Notes: generated from the sequence alone by a model not told the origin. A stretch of DNA of 64,000 nucleotides from Bacteroidales bacterium (GCA_009877105.1 WXFD01000006.1:247542-311541), one strand, 5' to 3'. Shown: positions 1 to 9,167, counted from the stretch's first letter. Translations and numbers: made by a program.

Positions 1-58
1 CCCGGCTTTCGTGAAACTGAGCTTTGTAGGTATGAGTAACCGGATAAAAGAAGATTGA
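1..58 (+). CDS. Possible C-terminal end of an upstream gene (partial)
   Basis: The reading frame entering at base 2 is open and ends at a TGA at 56-58. It gives about 18 residues ending in SNRIKED. This may be the tail of a gene that lies mostly outside the window. It is too short to assign to a family, and it could equally be non-coding, because a short open frame at the edge proves little. Confidence 0.3.
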   Translation, partial: PAFVKLSFVGMSNRIKED

Positions 59-222
59 CCGGTTTAACAAAACTAACTGCCATGTGTTGAATTGAAAAGG
101 TGAAGGTAAAAAAAATACTGCCATGCCATAGGGTAAAAGTTAATTTCACGGTCTTTAAGTAAGAAAGGAAGCATTACGGTGATGACTTTAAATAAAATGA
201 CTTAACTTAATAATTTTATACC

Positions 223-1524
223 ATGAAAACATTCAGAAGTTTATCTTTTCTGCCGTTGATCATTATATCCCTCCTTGCCGGACAGACATTAAATGCCGGT
301 GTTCATCCGGGAAACGGGAAAAATGACCAGCAAACCGTCCTTACTTTCAGGGGAAAGGTTGTGGACGGTGAAACAGGTACACCTTTGGTCTTTGCCTCAG
401 TTACGGTAAAGGAGACAAATGTTGCCACCATTACCAATATTGATGGTGAATTCGTTATTAAGATCCCGGAATCCGATGCCTCAAAAAATCTGGAAATTAC
501 CTTTCTCGGATACCGGAACAAAATCATTTCCATAAGCGAACTGCGTGAAAACGGACGGAAGAATACAATCTCCCTGTCACCGGCACCGATTCCAATTAAG
601 GAAATAATTGTCCGGCCGCTTGACCCTGAGGAAATTGTAAGGAACGCCATTTACAGGATCAGCAGAAACTACCCCAATGAACCAAACCTGATGACAGCCT
701 TTTACAGGGAAACTATACGCAAGAACAAAACCTATGTTTCAATCGGAGAGGCAGTGGTTGAGATTTTTAAGGCCCCCTACTCAAACGATCTTCGTTTTGA
801 TGGCGCCAGGATCTATAAGGGCAGGAAAGGAACGGATGTAAGCAGGATGGATACTCTCCTGTTCAAACTTCAGGGTGGTCCTGTAAATACCCTGCAGCTT
901 GATATTGTTAAGAACACTGAAACAGTTCTCACCCTTGAGGCAATGAAAAACTATGATTACTCCATTGCAGGGGTGATCGAGATTGATGAAAAACCGCATT
1001 ATATTATACAGTTCATGCAAAAACCCTATGTTGAAAATCCGCTTTTCATGGGGAATTTTTATATTGAGGCTGACAGCTATGCACTGACTGAAGCTGAATT
1101 TGGTTTCAACCTCCGGAACATAGAAGCTGCCAGGTCTATTTTTATTAAAAAGAAACCTCTGGGGGTTGAGGTTACCCCTGAAGTTGCCACCTACAGGACA
1201 AGATACCGTGAGCAGGACGGGAAATGGTATTTTGCATACTCAAGGGCAGAGGTAAAATTCAAGGTGAACTGGAAAAAGAAACTCTTCAATACTTACTATA
1301 CAACCATGTCGGAGATTGCCATAACCGACCGTACCACTGAAGAAGTAATAAAAATTGCAGGAAAGGAGAAGATAAGGCCTTCTGATGTTTTCTCCGAACA
1401 GGTTGAGGCCTTTACCGACCCAGAATTCTGGGGTGACTATAACGTAATTGAGCCGGATCAGAGCATTGAGGCAGCCATCCGCCGTCTGAGCAGGAAGCTC
1501 AGGTTCAGCGACAGGAAGGATTAA
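223..1524 (+). CDS. Secreted carboxypeptidase-regulatory-like domain protein
   Basis: This 433-residue protein has an N-terminal signal peptide (about residues 1-25). A carboxypeptidase-D regulatory-like beta-sandwich follows (about 42-120; it begins FRGKVVDGETGTPLVFASV and ends near the FLGYRN motif). The roughly 300-residue C-terminal region is unnamed and carries FYRE and DPEFWGD motifs. The same C-terminal region recurs in the STN protein encoded at 3102-4649, so the two are paralogues flanking the sigma/anti-sigma pair. The family is known in Bacteroidota as periplasmic or outer-membrane-associated, with no defined biochemical role. By position it is probably either a target or a sensor of the downstream ECF system. 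Its stop lies 21 bases before the sigma factor start, so co-transcription is likely. Confidence 0.8.
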   Translation: MKTFRSLSFLPLIIISLLAGQTLNAGVHPGNGKNDQQTVLTFRGKVVDGETGTPLVFASVTVKETNVATITNIDGEFVIKIPESDASKNLEITFLGYRNKIISISELRENGRKNTISLSPAPIPIKEIIVRPLDPEEIVRNAIYRISRNYPNEPNLMTAFYRETIRKNKTYVSIGEAVVEIFKAPYSNDLRFDGARIYKGRKGTDVSRMDTLLFKLQGGPVNTLQLDIVKNTETVLTLEAMKNYDYSIAGVIEIDEKPHYIIQFMQKPYVENPLFMGNFYIEADSYALTEAEFGFNLRNIEAARSIFIKKKPLGVEVTPEVATYRTRYREQDGKWYFAYSRAEVKFKVNWKKKLFNTYYTTMSEIAITDRTTEEVIKIAGKEKIRPSDVFSEQVEAFTDPEFWGDYNVIEPDQSIEAAIRRLSRKLRFSDRKD

Positions 1525-1545
1525 CCGGTAATCCTGTTCCTTCAA

Positions 1546-2082
1546 ATGATCAGGGATTCTGAAATAATAGGCAGAATTAGAAAAGGTGATGTAAGCCAGT
1601 TTGAATCACTTTTCAGATCCTGTTATGTTTCCCTCGTGAAATACGCAAAGACAATTATAAAGGACCATGATACTGCAGAGGAAATAGTTCAGGATCTTTT
1701 TTTCAGGCTTTGGAAAGAAAGGGAAAACCTGTCTGTAAAGATTTCCCTGAATGGATACCTTTTCAGGGCTGTTCACAACAGGTGCATTCATCATATTGAA
1801 CATGAAAAGGTTGTGGGTAAATATGCCGAAGAAATGCTGCATTCAGGGAGCAACAGCCCCGAAATCGCTTCCGATATACTGATATACAATGATCTGCAAA
1901 CAACTGTTGCCAGGATCCTTGAAAGACTTCCCTGGAAAACCGGAAGGATTTTTTGCATGAGCAGGTTCGAAGGGCTTAAATATTCAGAGATTGCTGAAAA
2001 GCTGTCAGTTTCGGTCAAAACGGTCGAATCAAATATGGGAAAAGCTCTCAGGGAATTCCGGAAAATCCTCGCAGAACAATGA
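1546..2082 (+). CDS. ECF RNA polymerase sigma factor, Bacteroidetes FecI type
   Basis: This 178-residue sigma-70 family protein has region 2 near residues 20-85 (the stretch HDTAEEIVQDLFFRLWKER is typical of region 2.2-2.3). Region 4 lies near 120-175, with the helix-turn-helix FEGLKYSEIAEKLSVSVKTVE. The length is normal for the Bacteroidetes sigma family 1. It should direct RNA polymerase to a small regulon when released from the FecR-type anti-sigma factor. That factor is encoded next, and the two genes overlap by an ATGA (2079-2082), which implies translational coupling. The SusC/FecA-type receptor gene usual beside such pairs is absent; proteins with carboxypeptidase-like domains lie on both sides instead. 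Confidence 0.93.
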   Translation: MIRDSEIIGRIRKGDVSQFESLFRSCYVSLVKYAKTIIKDHDTAEEIVQDLFFRLWKERENLSVKISLNGYLFRAVHNRCIHHIEHEKVVGKYAEEMLHSGSNSPEIASDILIYNDLQTTVARILERLPWKTGRIFCMSRFEGLKYSEIAEKLSVSVKTVESNMGKALREFRKILAEQ

Positions 2083-3086
2083 AAACAAAATACGAAATGC
2101 TGAAATACACTGATAAAGAATGGGCAGAACTGGCTTCCATGCTCTCGGATGAAAAAACAGGACAAGGTGAACTTCTCAGCCGGTTCGTATCTGATGACAA
2201 ATCCGGCGTAATTAAAAACTGGAAAGAAATGCAAAAGTTTAGCAATGATAAGGAAATAAATGTTGACCGGGCCTGGAATAATCTTTATGGAAGGCTGAGT
2301 GAGGATAAACTAATTGGGAAACCTGTTACCGGAAAGAAACTAATTGCCGGTAATGCCTTTTTAAGAATGGCAGCAGGCTTTCTGATCCTTGTCAGTCTCG
2401 GTGTTGCATCTTACCTGATTTTCAACCATCGCACCACCGATTCCGCAATTGTCGTTACCACGGAAATGAATCAGAAAAACCTCCAGGTTACACTCCCCGA
2501 TGGCAGTACTGTCTGCCTTAACAGAAATACCAGTGTTGCTTACGGTCATAATTTCGGAAAAACCGACAGGAAAATAACCCTGTCAGGAGAAGCATTCTTC
2601 AATATAGTTCCCGTTCCCGACGTACCTTTTGTTGTTGATGCCGGCAAAGCTGCCGTTATGGCAAAGGGGACATCATTCAATGTTATATCCAGTAATTCAG
2701 CCAATGCGGTGGAGGTTTATGTACTGACCGGGAAAGTGGTTCTGTCCGACAATTCGGGAAACAGGAGCATCGAACTGGAGCCCGGATTTATTGGCACAAT
2801 GAAAAAGGAAACATCATCGAAAACCCTGAACAACGACCCGAACTATCTTGCCTGGAACACCGGGATACTTGTATATGACGGGCAAACACTTGAAACCGTT
2901 TTCAATGACTTAAGGAAAGTGTATAATATGGAAATAGTTGCTGATGATCCGGGAATCCTGCAGAAAACATGGACATCACCGATAAATAATCAGCCTCAGG
3001 AAACTATTATCAGGTTAATTTGTACGAGTTTTAATCTTAATTTTACAAAAGTTGGAAATACATATCATCTTTCTGCCGTTAAATAA
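2079..3086 (+). CDS. FecR family anti-sigma factor
   Basis: This 335-residue inner-membrane anti-sigma regulator has a cytoplasmic N-terminus of about 88 residues that would bind the sigma factor. One transmembrane helix follows at about 91-114. The periplasmic FecR domain (about 120-225) contains the conserved LPDGSTVCLNRNT and GEAFFNI motifs. The C-terminal DUF4974 domain (about 262-333) has a secretin/STN-like fold. The order is the standard FecR layout of Bacteroidota. The start overlaps the sigma gene stop. Family knowledge says the FecR C-terminus contacts the STN signalling domain of an outer-membrane partner. The only STN domain encoded nearby is in the next gene, 15 bases downstream. 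Confidence 0.93.
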   Translation: MKTKYEMLKYTDKEWAELASMLSDEKTGQGELLSRFVSDDKSGVIKNWKEMQKFSNDKEINVDRAWNNLYGRLSEDKLIGKPVTGKKLIAGNAFLRMAAGFLILVSLGVASYLIFNHRTTDSAIVVTTEMNQKNLQVTLPDGSTVCLNRNTSVAYGHNFGKTDRKITLSGEAFFNIVPVPDVPFVVDAGKAAVMAKGTSFNVISSNSANAVEVYVLTGKVVLSDNSGNRSIELEPGFIGTMKKETSSKTLNNDPNYLAWNTGILVYDGQTLETVFNDLRKVYNMEIVADDPGILQKTWTSPINNQPQETIIRLICTSFNLNFTKVGNTYHLSAVK

Positions 3087-3101
3087 ACCCCTAAAAGAAG
3101 A

Positions 3102-4649
3102 ATGTCAGCAGGCAGTGGCTACATATCTAAAAATATCCCGGCCATTTTTCTGATCCTTTTTCTCATTCCACAGGAAATCACGGGCCAGAATGCAATTCTC
3201 GATTCAATTTTTACCTTTAATGCAGGAAAAATCAAAACCGGCGATGCACTGGATACCATTTCACGGCAAACCGGATATAGTTTCACCTACGACAGCCGTC
3301 TGATCGACACCGAAAAGCCAACTGACCTGAACTTTTCCGGGATCAGCCTGAAATCCGTTCTTAAATCAATTTTTCAGAATGACTCCCTCAATTACACAAT
3401 AATTGATAAATTCATAATCATCTCAAGGGGAATTGAGAAAAAAATAAGCGATCGCGATTCAACAGTAATATCTGAAATCAGATCGGTCACCGGGCTGATC
3501 CTTGATGCTGAGTCGGGAGATCCGATGCCTTTTGCAACAATCGGACTGAAAAATGAAGGCAGGGGTACCGTTTCCAACAATAACGGGGAATTTAGCCTTA
3601 AAATAGCTCCGGCCTATCTCAGGGATACAATCCTGATCTCATATCTTGGTTACCTTGGTAAAGAAATACCAGTGGCAGAAGCTCTTACAAACAACCTCAG
3701 AATAATGATGATACGGGAATTCATTTCGATACCCGAGATCATCATCAGGAATCAGATTCCCCAGGAAGTGATTAACAGGGCATTAAATCTCATACCAAAA
3801 AATTATGGCACAAGCCCGGCCCTGCTGACCGGTTTTTACAGGGAAGGAGTTCAGAAAAGGAAGAAACTTCAATCATACTCGGAGGCGATAATAAGGATTT
3901 TTAAAAGTCCATATTCAGTCACATTTCTCAACGACCAGATAAAAGTACTTAAAAGCCGCAAGATTGAAAATATCAGTATAAAGGACACTTTAACCGTCAG
4001 GCTCAAGGCCGGGCTGAGTACCTGCCTGCAACTCGACGGGGTCAAGTCGGCCTTTGAATTCATATCAGACGCAAACATGCATGAATACAACTACAGGATA
4101 ACTGATATTGTTTCCTTCGATGATGAAGCTGCCTATGAAATTGAATTTGAACCAAGGGGGGAAGTTGATTTACCAAAATTCAAAGGCTCGATTTTTATTA
4201 ATACTTCAGATTACGCAATACTCCGTGCAGACTTCGAATTAAGCTCCAGGTTCCTTGATGAGATGAAAGAAGCATTTATTTCAACTGCGTCAAAAGGATT
4301 CAGAACATGGCCGATATCGGTCAGATATTCTGTTAGTTATCGCAATGTCAACGGCAGATATTTTCTGAATCATGTGAGAGGGGACCTGCTATTCCTGTCA
4401 AGGGAGAAAAAAAGGCTTTTCAATTCACCTTTTGAAGTATTTTTTGAAATGGCAATAACAAGCATGAAGACCGATAACGTTGTCCGCTTTGAGAGAGAGG
4501 AACTTGCTCCAATACATTCGGTTTTTTCCAGGACAATTTCAAATTACGACTCAGAGTTCTGGGGGGATCAGGATTTCCTCAAACCTGAAGAGAATCTTCT
4601 TCACGCACTTCGGAACATGAAAGTCAGGCTGCAGCAATTCCCGGAATGA
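3102..4649 (+). CDS. STN-domain protein with carboxypeptidase-like domain, no receptor barrel
   Basis: This 515-residue secreted protein has a signal sequence at about residues 10-28. An STN (secretin/TonB short N-terminal) domain follows at about 35-112 (core TGDALDTISRQTGYSFTYD). A carboxypeptidase-regulatory-like domain lies at about 128-205, and a C-terminal region of about 300 residues is homologous to that of the protein at 223-1524, with shared FYRE and SEFWGD motifs. STN domains normally precede TonB-dependent receptor barrels and pass a signal to FecR. Here no plug or barrel is present. I infer that it is the signalling partner of the adjacent FecR, but the ligand and membrane location are unknown. 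The downstream OmpA gene is convergent, so the operon ends here. Confidence 0.82.
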   Translation: MSAGSGYISKNIPAIFLILFLIPQEITGQNAILDSIFTFNAGKIKTGDALDTISRQTGYSFTYDSRLIDTEKPTDLNFSGISLKSVLKSIFQNDSLNYTIIDKFIIISRGIEKKISDRDSTVISEIRSVTGLILDAESGDPMPFATIGLKNEGRGTVSNNNGEFSLKIAPAYLRDTILISYLGYLGKEIPVAEALTNNLRIMMIREFISIPEIIIRNQIPQEVINRALNLIPKNYGTSPALLTGFYREGVQKRKKLQSYSEAIIRIFKSPYSVTFLNDQIKVLKSRKIENISIKDTLTVRLKAGLSTCLQLDGVKSAFEFISDANMHEYNYRITDIVSFDDEAAYEIEFEPRGEVDLPKFKGSIFINTSDYAILRADFELSSRFLDEMKEAFISTASKGFRTWPISVRYSVSYRNVNGRYFLNHVRGDLLFLSREKKRLFNSPFEVFFEMAITSMKTDNVVRFEREELAPIHSVFSRTISNYDSEFWGDQDFLKPEENLLHALRNMKVRLQQFPE

Positions 4650-4716
4650 TCATATTTCCGGCTCCGTAACGGATGCGGCTGATTCCGAACCGACATCCGG
4701 TGATAAACGGAAAGGA

Positions 4717-5730
4717 TCAATATTTGTTTATAAGCTTATAGAGTTCGGTAAGATCGGGGGTGAGTATAATTTCCGTCCTTCTGTTTTTTTGACGCGCTTC
4801 GGGAGTATTGTTCAGGTCCAGTGGTGCATATTCGCCTTTGCCTGCAGCAGTAAGCCGTTCAGGTCTTATCCTCGAACCTTCAAGCAAAACCCTGACAACC
4901 GTTGTGGCCCTTTTGACACTCAGATCCCAGTTGTCCTTAAGCTGGCTGTTGCCCGGGTTATAGGGAACATTGTCAGTATGACCCTCAATGGTAATCTGAA
5001 TCCCCGGATTCCGCTCAAGCACTTCGGCCAGATTCCTAAGGGCTTTCCTGCCGTTTGCATCAATATCCCAGCTCGCCGACCTGAATAAAAGCTTTTCATC
5101 GAGCGATACATAAACCTTGCCATCTCTTGCAGCTATCGAAAGTCCGTTGTTCTCAAAACCCAGAAGTGCTTCGGAGACCTTGCCCTTAAGGTCCTGCACA
5201 AGCTTTTTCTGTGCATCGAGTATCTTTTCAAGTTCGGCCATCCTGGCATTTCTTTTTTCAAGCTCGTATGTAAGCTCGTCAAGCGAGATCTTCTTCAGGT
5301 CCAGCGATGTTTCCAGTTCGCGCAATATATTTTCCTTTTGCCTGAGATTTTCCTGTGTGCTAATCAGTTCTGCCAGAAGCTTTTTGGTTTCATTCACGTT
5401 ACCCCTTATAAGGTCCTGGTGGGCATTCTGCATGTCATTCAGTCGCGATTCCACAATACTGAGATCTTCCCGGGCCCTGTTTCTTTCCGACTCAGCAGTG
5501 GAGAGCCTGTATTTCATCTCCTTTATTTCATTCTCAAGTGCCGAGGCATTGTTATCAAGTTCCCGGTTCAGCATCTGGAGTCTTATATTCTCAGCTTTGA
5601 ATTCATCACGGTCCATCATGTTCTGCCGGCTTGTAATCTGAAGCTCACGGTATTTTTTTGGAGAAACACAGGATATGGCGGAGAGCAGCAATATAATACA
5701 CGCCAGCGAGGGGATTGTGGTTTTCTTCAT
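4717..5730 (-). CDS. OmpA-family lipoprotein with long coiled coil
   Basis: This 337-residue protein has a lipoprotein signal peptide ending at a cysteine near residue 21 (context LLSAISC). A charged coiled coil rich in E, R, L and N spans about residues 30-185. The C-terminal OmpA-like peptidoglycan-binding domain (about 205-325) has the motif TIEGHTDNVPYNPG and the segment RPERLTAAGKGEYAP. The family anchors the outer membrane to peptidoglycan non-covalently, with the coiled coil acting as a spacer. It is monocistronic and convergent with the STN gene. The length fits the Pal/MotB-like OmpA lipoproteins of Bacteroidota. A specific partner cannot be inferred. Confidence 0.88.
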   Translation of the reverse strand: MKKTTIPSLACIILLLSAISCVSPKKYRELQITSRQNMMDRDEFKAENIRLQMLNRELDNNASALENEIKEMKYRLSTAESERNRAREDLSIVESRLNDMQNAHQDLIRGNVNETKKLLAELISTQENLRQKENILRELETSLDLKKISLDELTYELEKRNARMAELEKILDAQKKLVQDLKGKVSEALLGFENNGLSIAARDGKVYVSLDEKLLFRSASWDIDANGRKALRNLAEVLERNPGIQITIEGHTDNVPYNPGNSQLKDNWDLSVKRATTVVRVLLEGSRIRPERLTAAGKGEYAPLDLNNTPEARQKNRRTEIILTPDLTELYKLINKY

Positions 5731-5858
5731 TTTTTAGTATAGGTTAATGATTCCGGATCAGACTCTTTTCCCGGTTCTGCTCCATGCAGCCCGGCCATGT
5801 CACAAAAATAAGAAAAACCCCATTAAGGCTTGCCTAAACACAAGGGAATAATAATTGC

Positions 5859-5866
5859 TATATTTG
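5859..5866 (+). promoter_or_regulatory. Bacteroidetes-type -7 element upstream of dxs
   Basis: TATATTTG matches the -7 consensus TAnnTTTG. It lies 27 bases before the dxs ATG, which would give a leader of about 20 bases. The best -33 candidate is a TTG at 5830-5832, but its spacing of 26 is longer than the usual 19 to 21. Confidence 0.55.
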
Positions 5867-5893
5867 CACCATAGCAAATCTTTTTAAGACAGG

Positions 5894-7819
5894 ATGAACG
5901 GTGGGGAACATCTGCTGTGGAGAATTTCAACTCCTGATGACCTCAGGAAGCTTAAACCAGCTGATCTTGTAAAAGTATCTGCTGAACTCCGGCAATATAT
6001 CATCGATGTGGTAAGCAATAATCCTGGTCATCTGGGAGCAAGCCTTGGAGTGGTTGAACTAACCGTGGCTCTTCACTATGTTTTCAATACACCGTATGAC
6101 AAGATAATATGGGATGTCGGACATCAGGCCTACGGTCACAAGATACTTACCGGAAGGAAGGAGAAATTTTTAACCAACAGGAAATATAAGGGTATAAGCG
6201 GATTCCCTAAAATGTCGGAGAGTGAGTATGATGCTTTCGGGACTGGTCATTCTTCAACTTCCATATCAGCTGCCCTCGGTATGGCGGTCGCATCAAAGAG
6301 GAAAGGAGAAAAAAGAAATGTCGTTGCCGTTATTGGCGATGGAGCCATGACAGCAGGACTGGCATTCGAAGGTCTTAACAACGCCGGCATTGCAAAATCG
6401 GATATAATTGTGATACTCAACGATAATAATATCGCAATCGATCCTAATGTCGGTGCGTTGAAAGAGTATCTCCTCGACATTGCAACCAGTAAGGCGTATA
6501 ACAGGTTCCGGGACAGGATTTGGAACATGCTGGGAAAATTCGGAAGAATAGGTCCGAATGCCCGGGTACTGGCCAAGCAGGTACAGGCCGGATTTAAAAG
6601 TACCATCCTCGACAGAAGCAATCTGTTTGAGGGAATGAATTTCAGGTATTTCGGTCCCATCGACGGCCATGACATCCTTCATCTCATACAGATCCTTGAG
6701 GACCTGAAAAGGATACCCGGGCCCAAGTTGCTGCACTGCCTGACGGTAAAGGGAAAAGGGTTCAAAAAGGCGGAGGAGAATCAGACAGCATATCATGCAC
6801 CGGGGCGATTCGACAAAAATACCGGCATCATTATCAGGTCTTCAGCAAAAGATTCTTTGGTCACATACCAGGAAATCTTCGGAAGGACCATTCTTGAACT
6901 GGCAAAAAATAATGACAAAATAGCCGGGATCACACCTGCCATGACAACCGGGAGCTCACTCTGCATTATGATGAAGGAAATTCCCGACAGGGTATATGAT
7001 GTCGGAATCGCCGAACAGCATGCCGTTACTTTTTCCGCCGGACTGGCCACGCAGGGAATGATCCCTTACTGCAACATATACTCTTCTTTCATCCAGAGGG
7101 CCTACGACCAGGTAATTCATGACGTTGCACTTCAGAAACTAAAGGTTATATTTTGTATTGACAGGGGAGGGCTTGTAGGCAGTGACGGGGCAACGCACCA
7201 TGGATTTTTCGATCTTGCCTTCATGCGCAGCATCCCTAACATCATCGTCAGTGCTCCGATGGATGGACCGGAACTCAGGAACCTGCTTTATACAGCCCAG
7301 CTTGAGAAAATAACCGGCCCTTTTTCAATACGCTACCCCAGGGGTAACTGTATGATTTCTGACTGGCAGAAACCCTTCTTCGAAATTGAGACCGGCACTG
7401 CAAGGCTGATCAGCAGTGGCCGTGATATTGCTGTTTTAAGTATCGGGCATCCCGGGAATTTTGTTGTTGAGGCAGGCAGGATACTGGCCGAAGAAGGTAT
7501 CTCCGTCACTCATTATGATATGAGGTTCCTCGCTCCTCTGGATACCAGGGCTCTTCATACGGTTTTCCGGGAATTCGGAAAAATCATCACCGTGGAAGAC
7601 GGTATACTGAAAGGTGGATTTGGCAGTGCTGTCATTGAATTTATGTCTGACAACGGCTATAAAGCAGAGGTAAAACGCCTGGGTATTCCCGATTATTTCG
7701 TTGAACAGGGTACGCAGCAGGAACTTATCAGGGAATGCGGCTTTGACCCGGAAAGTATCGCACAGACAATAAGGGAAATGGTGATGAAAAGAGTACCGGA
7801 GCATAAACTTAAAGCCTGA
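5894..7819 (+). CDS. dxs: 1-deoxy-D-xylulose-5-phosphate synthase
   Basis: This 641-residue thiamine-diphosphate enzyme condenses pyruvate and glyceraldehyde 3-phosphate to DXP, the first step of the MEP isoprenoid pathway; DXP is also used for thiamine and pyridoxal synthesis. Hallmarks include GHLGASLGVVELTVALHYVF and DVGHQAYGHKILTGR. The TPP/magnesium motif runs from GDGAMTAG to NDNN (about residues 150-180). The transketolase pyrimidine domain carries GIAEQHAVTFSAGLA and GSDGATHHGFFD. The C-terminal transketolase domain follows at about 510-625. The length is normal. The start at 5894 lies just downstream of a strong -7 element. No other isoprenoid gene is adjacent. Confidence 0.97.
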   Translation: MNGGEHLLWRISTPDDLRKLKPADLVKVSAELRQYIIDVVSNNPGHLGASLGVVELTVALHYVFNTPYDKIIWDVGHQAYGHKILTGRKEKFLTNRKYKGISGFPKMSESEYDAFGTGHSSTSISAALGMAVASKRKGEKRNVVAVIGDGAMTAGLAFEGLNNAGIAKSDIIVILNDNNIAIDPNVGALKEYLLDIATSKAYNRFRDRIWNMLGKFGRIGPNARVLAKQVQAGFKSTILDRSNLFEGMNFRYFGPIDGHDILHLIQILEDLKRIPGPKLLHCLTVKGKGFKKAEENQTAYHAPGRFDKNTGIIIRSSAKDSLVTYQEIFGRTILELAKNNDKIAGITPAMTTGSSLCIMMKEIPDRVYDVGIAEQHAVTFSAGLATQGMIPYCNIYSSFIQRAYDQVIHDVALQKLKVIFCIDRGGLVGSDGATHHGFFDLAFMRSIPNIIVSAPMDGPELRNLLYTAQLEKITGPFSIRYPRGNCMISDWQKPFFEIETGTARLISSGRDIAVLSIGHPGNFVVEAGRILAEEGISVTHYDMRFLAPLDTRALHTVFREFGKIITVEDGILKGGFGSAVIEFMSDNGYKAEVKRLGIPDYFVEQGTQQELIRECGFDPESIAQTIREMVMKRVPEHKLKA

Positions 7820-7912
7820 ACAGTTTACGGGCTTTTTACCTGCCACAAAATCTCTTTTTATAACACATTATTGGATACTGAAAAAACAGGTTTTATCAAA
7901 AACTGAATTATC

Positions 7913-8695
7913 ATGAGAAATCTTTTAGTGATTACGGTTATCCTGCTGCTGATTTCCTGCGGTACCAGACAACAACCCGCTGATCAGGAATGGATACAGC
8001 TTTTCAACGGAAAAGATCTTAACGACTGGAGCGTGAAGATTAAGGGTTACAAGCTGAACGACAATTCCAGGAATATTTTCAGGGTGGAAGACGGGGTCAT
8101 GAAAGTCAGGTACGATGACTTTGATAAATTCCGGGATGAATTCGGACATATTTTTTACAAAAAACCCTTTTCAAGGTACAAACTCCGGATTGAATACCGG
8201 TTCACCGGCGATCAGGTACCCGGGGCACCAGCATGGGCGTACAGGAACAGCGGCGTTATGCTGCATTCGCAGTCACCGGAATCGATGGGAGTGGATCAGG
8301 ACTTTCCGGTATCAGTTGAAGGTCAGTTTTTAGGTGGTGACGGGATAAACGAACGTTCAACCGGAAACGTCTGTACACCAGGTACCAATATCGTAATGGA
8401 TGGCGAGCTAATCACACAGCATTGCATCAACTCCAGCTCCCGGACCTACCATGGTGATGTGTGGGTCAGGGCTGAATTCGTCGTTCTGGGCGACAGTGTT
8501 ATTCATCACATTATTGAAGGTGACACCGTCCTGACATATTTCAAGCCTCAGGTCGGAGGTGCTCCTGAGGATTATCCCGTCCCCGAAGGGACACTGCTGA
8601 ACCAGGGCTATATCTGCCTGCAGGCAGAGAGTCACCCGGTAGAGTTCAGGAAGGTTGAGCTGCTGGATTTGTCAAAAGGCAGAAAGCAAAAGTAA
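7913..8695 (+). CDS. DUF1080 (3-keto-disaccharide hydrolase-like) lipoprotein
   Basis: This 260-residue protein has a lipoprotein signal (MRNLLVITVILLLISCG; lipid cysteine near residue 16). A DUF1080 jelly-roll domain beginning WIQLFNGKDLNDWSVKI fills the rest of the chain. Typical family features are visible: RNSGVMLHSQ, DFPVSVEGQFLG and the C-terminal LQAESHPVEFRKVELLDL. Proteins with this fold resemble concanavalin-type glycan-binding domains. Some members are reported to cleave 3-keto-glycosides, so periplasmic carbohydrate turnover is the best guess. It lies 93 bases downstream of dxs, but a functional link is not apparent. Confidence 0.87.
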   Translation: MRNLLVITVILLLISCGTRQQPADQEWIQLFNGKDLNDWSVKIKGYKLNDNSRNIFRVEDGVMKVRYDDFDKFRDEFGHIFYKKPFSRYKLRIEYRFTGDQVPGAPAWAYRNSGVMLHSQSPESMGVDQDFPVSVEGQFLGGDGINERSTGNVCTPGTNIVMDGELITQHCINSSSRTYHGDVWVRAEFVVLGDSVIHHIIEGDTVLTYFKPQVGGAPEDYPVPEGTLLNQGYICLQAESHPVEFRKVELLDLSKGRKQK

Positions 8696-8750
8696 AAAGA
8701 TAAAAGTTTTTATTATTTTCGCTATCCTGCCAGTAACGGATCATATTGGT

Positions 8751-8846
8751 TTATGCCCGGATGGCAGGGCCGAGCGACAGGCAAACACCCGGTGGGTGTT
8801 TGCAGCGAGGAACCGGGTATGAGCGGTGACCAATTCCGCCACCCCC
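8751..8846 (+). pseudogene. Broken tRNA-Leu copy 1 with inserted hairpin element
   Basis: Bases 8751-8765 repeat exactly the 15 bases that span the start of the real tRNA-Leu (8906-8920). One base later comes a 48-bp hairpin element (8767-8814). After it, 8829-8841 is an exact 13-base inverted copy of the tRNA D-arm (8917-8929). No anticodon or T-arm is present. It looks like a rearranged tRNA fragment rather than a gene. Confidence 0.6.
8767..8814 (+). repeat. 48-bp hairpin element, copy 1
   Basis: This is an imperfect palindrome whose core is AACACCCGGTGGGTGTT. The stem is ten base pairs with a GGT loop. It matches copy 3 at 44 of 48 positions and has the same length as copies 2 and 3. It is inserted one base after the GCCCGGATGGC tRNA segment, exactly as copy 2 is. 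Confidence 0.75.
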
Positions 8847-8909
8847 CTCAGAAGGCAGAGTTCTTTTTATAGATTTGTAATCCAATATTATCTACCAGGT
8901 TTTTATTAT

Positions 8910-8993
8910 GCCCGGATGGCGGAATTGGTAGACGCGCTGGTCTCAAACACCAGTGGCAGCAATGCTGTGCCGGTTCGATCCCGGCTCCGGGTA
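8910..8993 (+). tRNA. tRNA-Leu (anticodon CAA)
   Basis: This 84-base class II tRNA has an acceptor stem GCCCGGA (8910-8916) pairing with TCCGGGT (8986-8992), with a G-T first pair, and discriminator A at 8993. The anticodon stem CTGGT/ACCAG encloses the loop CTCAAAC, so the anticodon at 8944-8946 is CAA, reading UUG. A long variable arm and a T-arm with GGTTCGATCC are present. CCA is not encoded. All arms are intact, unlike the flanking fragments, so this is the functional copy. Confidence 0.95.
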
Positions 8994-9080
8994 CAAAAAC
9001 AGAGTGAGTGCGAGGGCGGGAGCGCCCTCTTCTCTTTTTTACTCACCCTGATACACACTCTCTGTTATGCCCGGATGGCA

Positions 9081-9128
9081 GGGGGTTGCGTTAAAAAAAC
9101 ACCCGGTGGGTGTTTTTAGCAAGCAGCC
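9081..9128 (+). repeat. 48-bp hairpin element, copy 2
   Basis: The length and core are the same as in copy 1, but the arms are diverged. Where copies 1 and 3 have a C-G pair next to the core, this copy has A-T, a compensatory change that keeps the stem. The arm sequence AAAAACACCC/GGGTGTTTTT also resembles a bidirectional terminator between the tRNA and the convergent tolC gene. Confidence 0.72.
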
Positions 9129-9167
9129 AGCCTGCAGGGCCGCGTAGACGCGCTGGTCTCAAACACC

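Noticed and set aside
7809..7837. Terminator after dxs
   Set aside because: The AAAGCC/GGCTTT stem is short with a 13-base loop and overlaps the stop codon; too weak to list as a feature.
8826..9119. Open frame of 97 codons on the plus strand
   Set aside because: It runs through the tRNA-Leu gene and a hairpin element; there is no protein-like composition.
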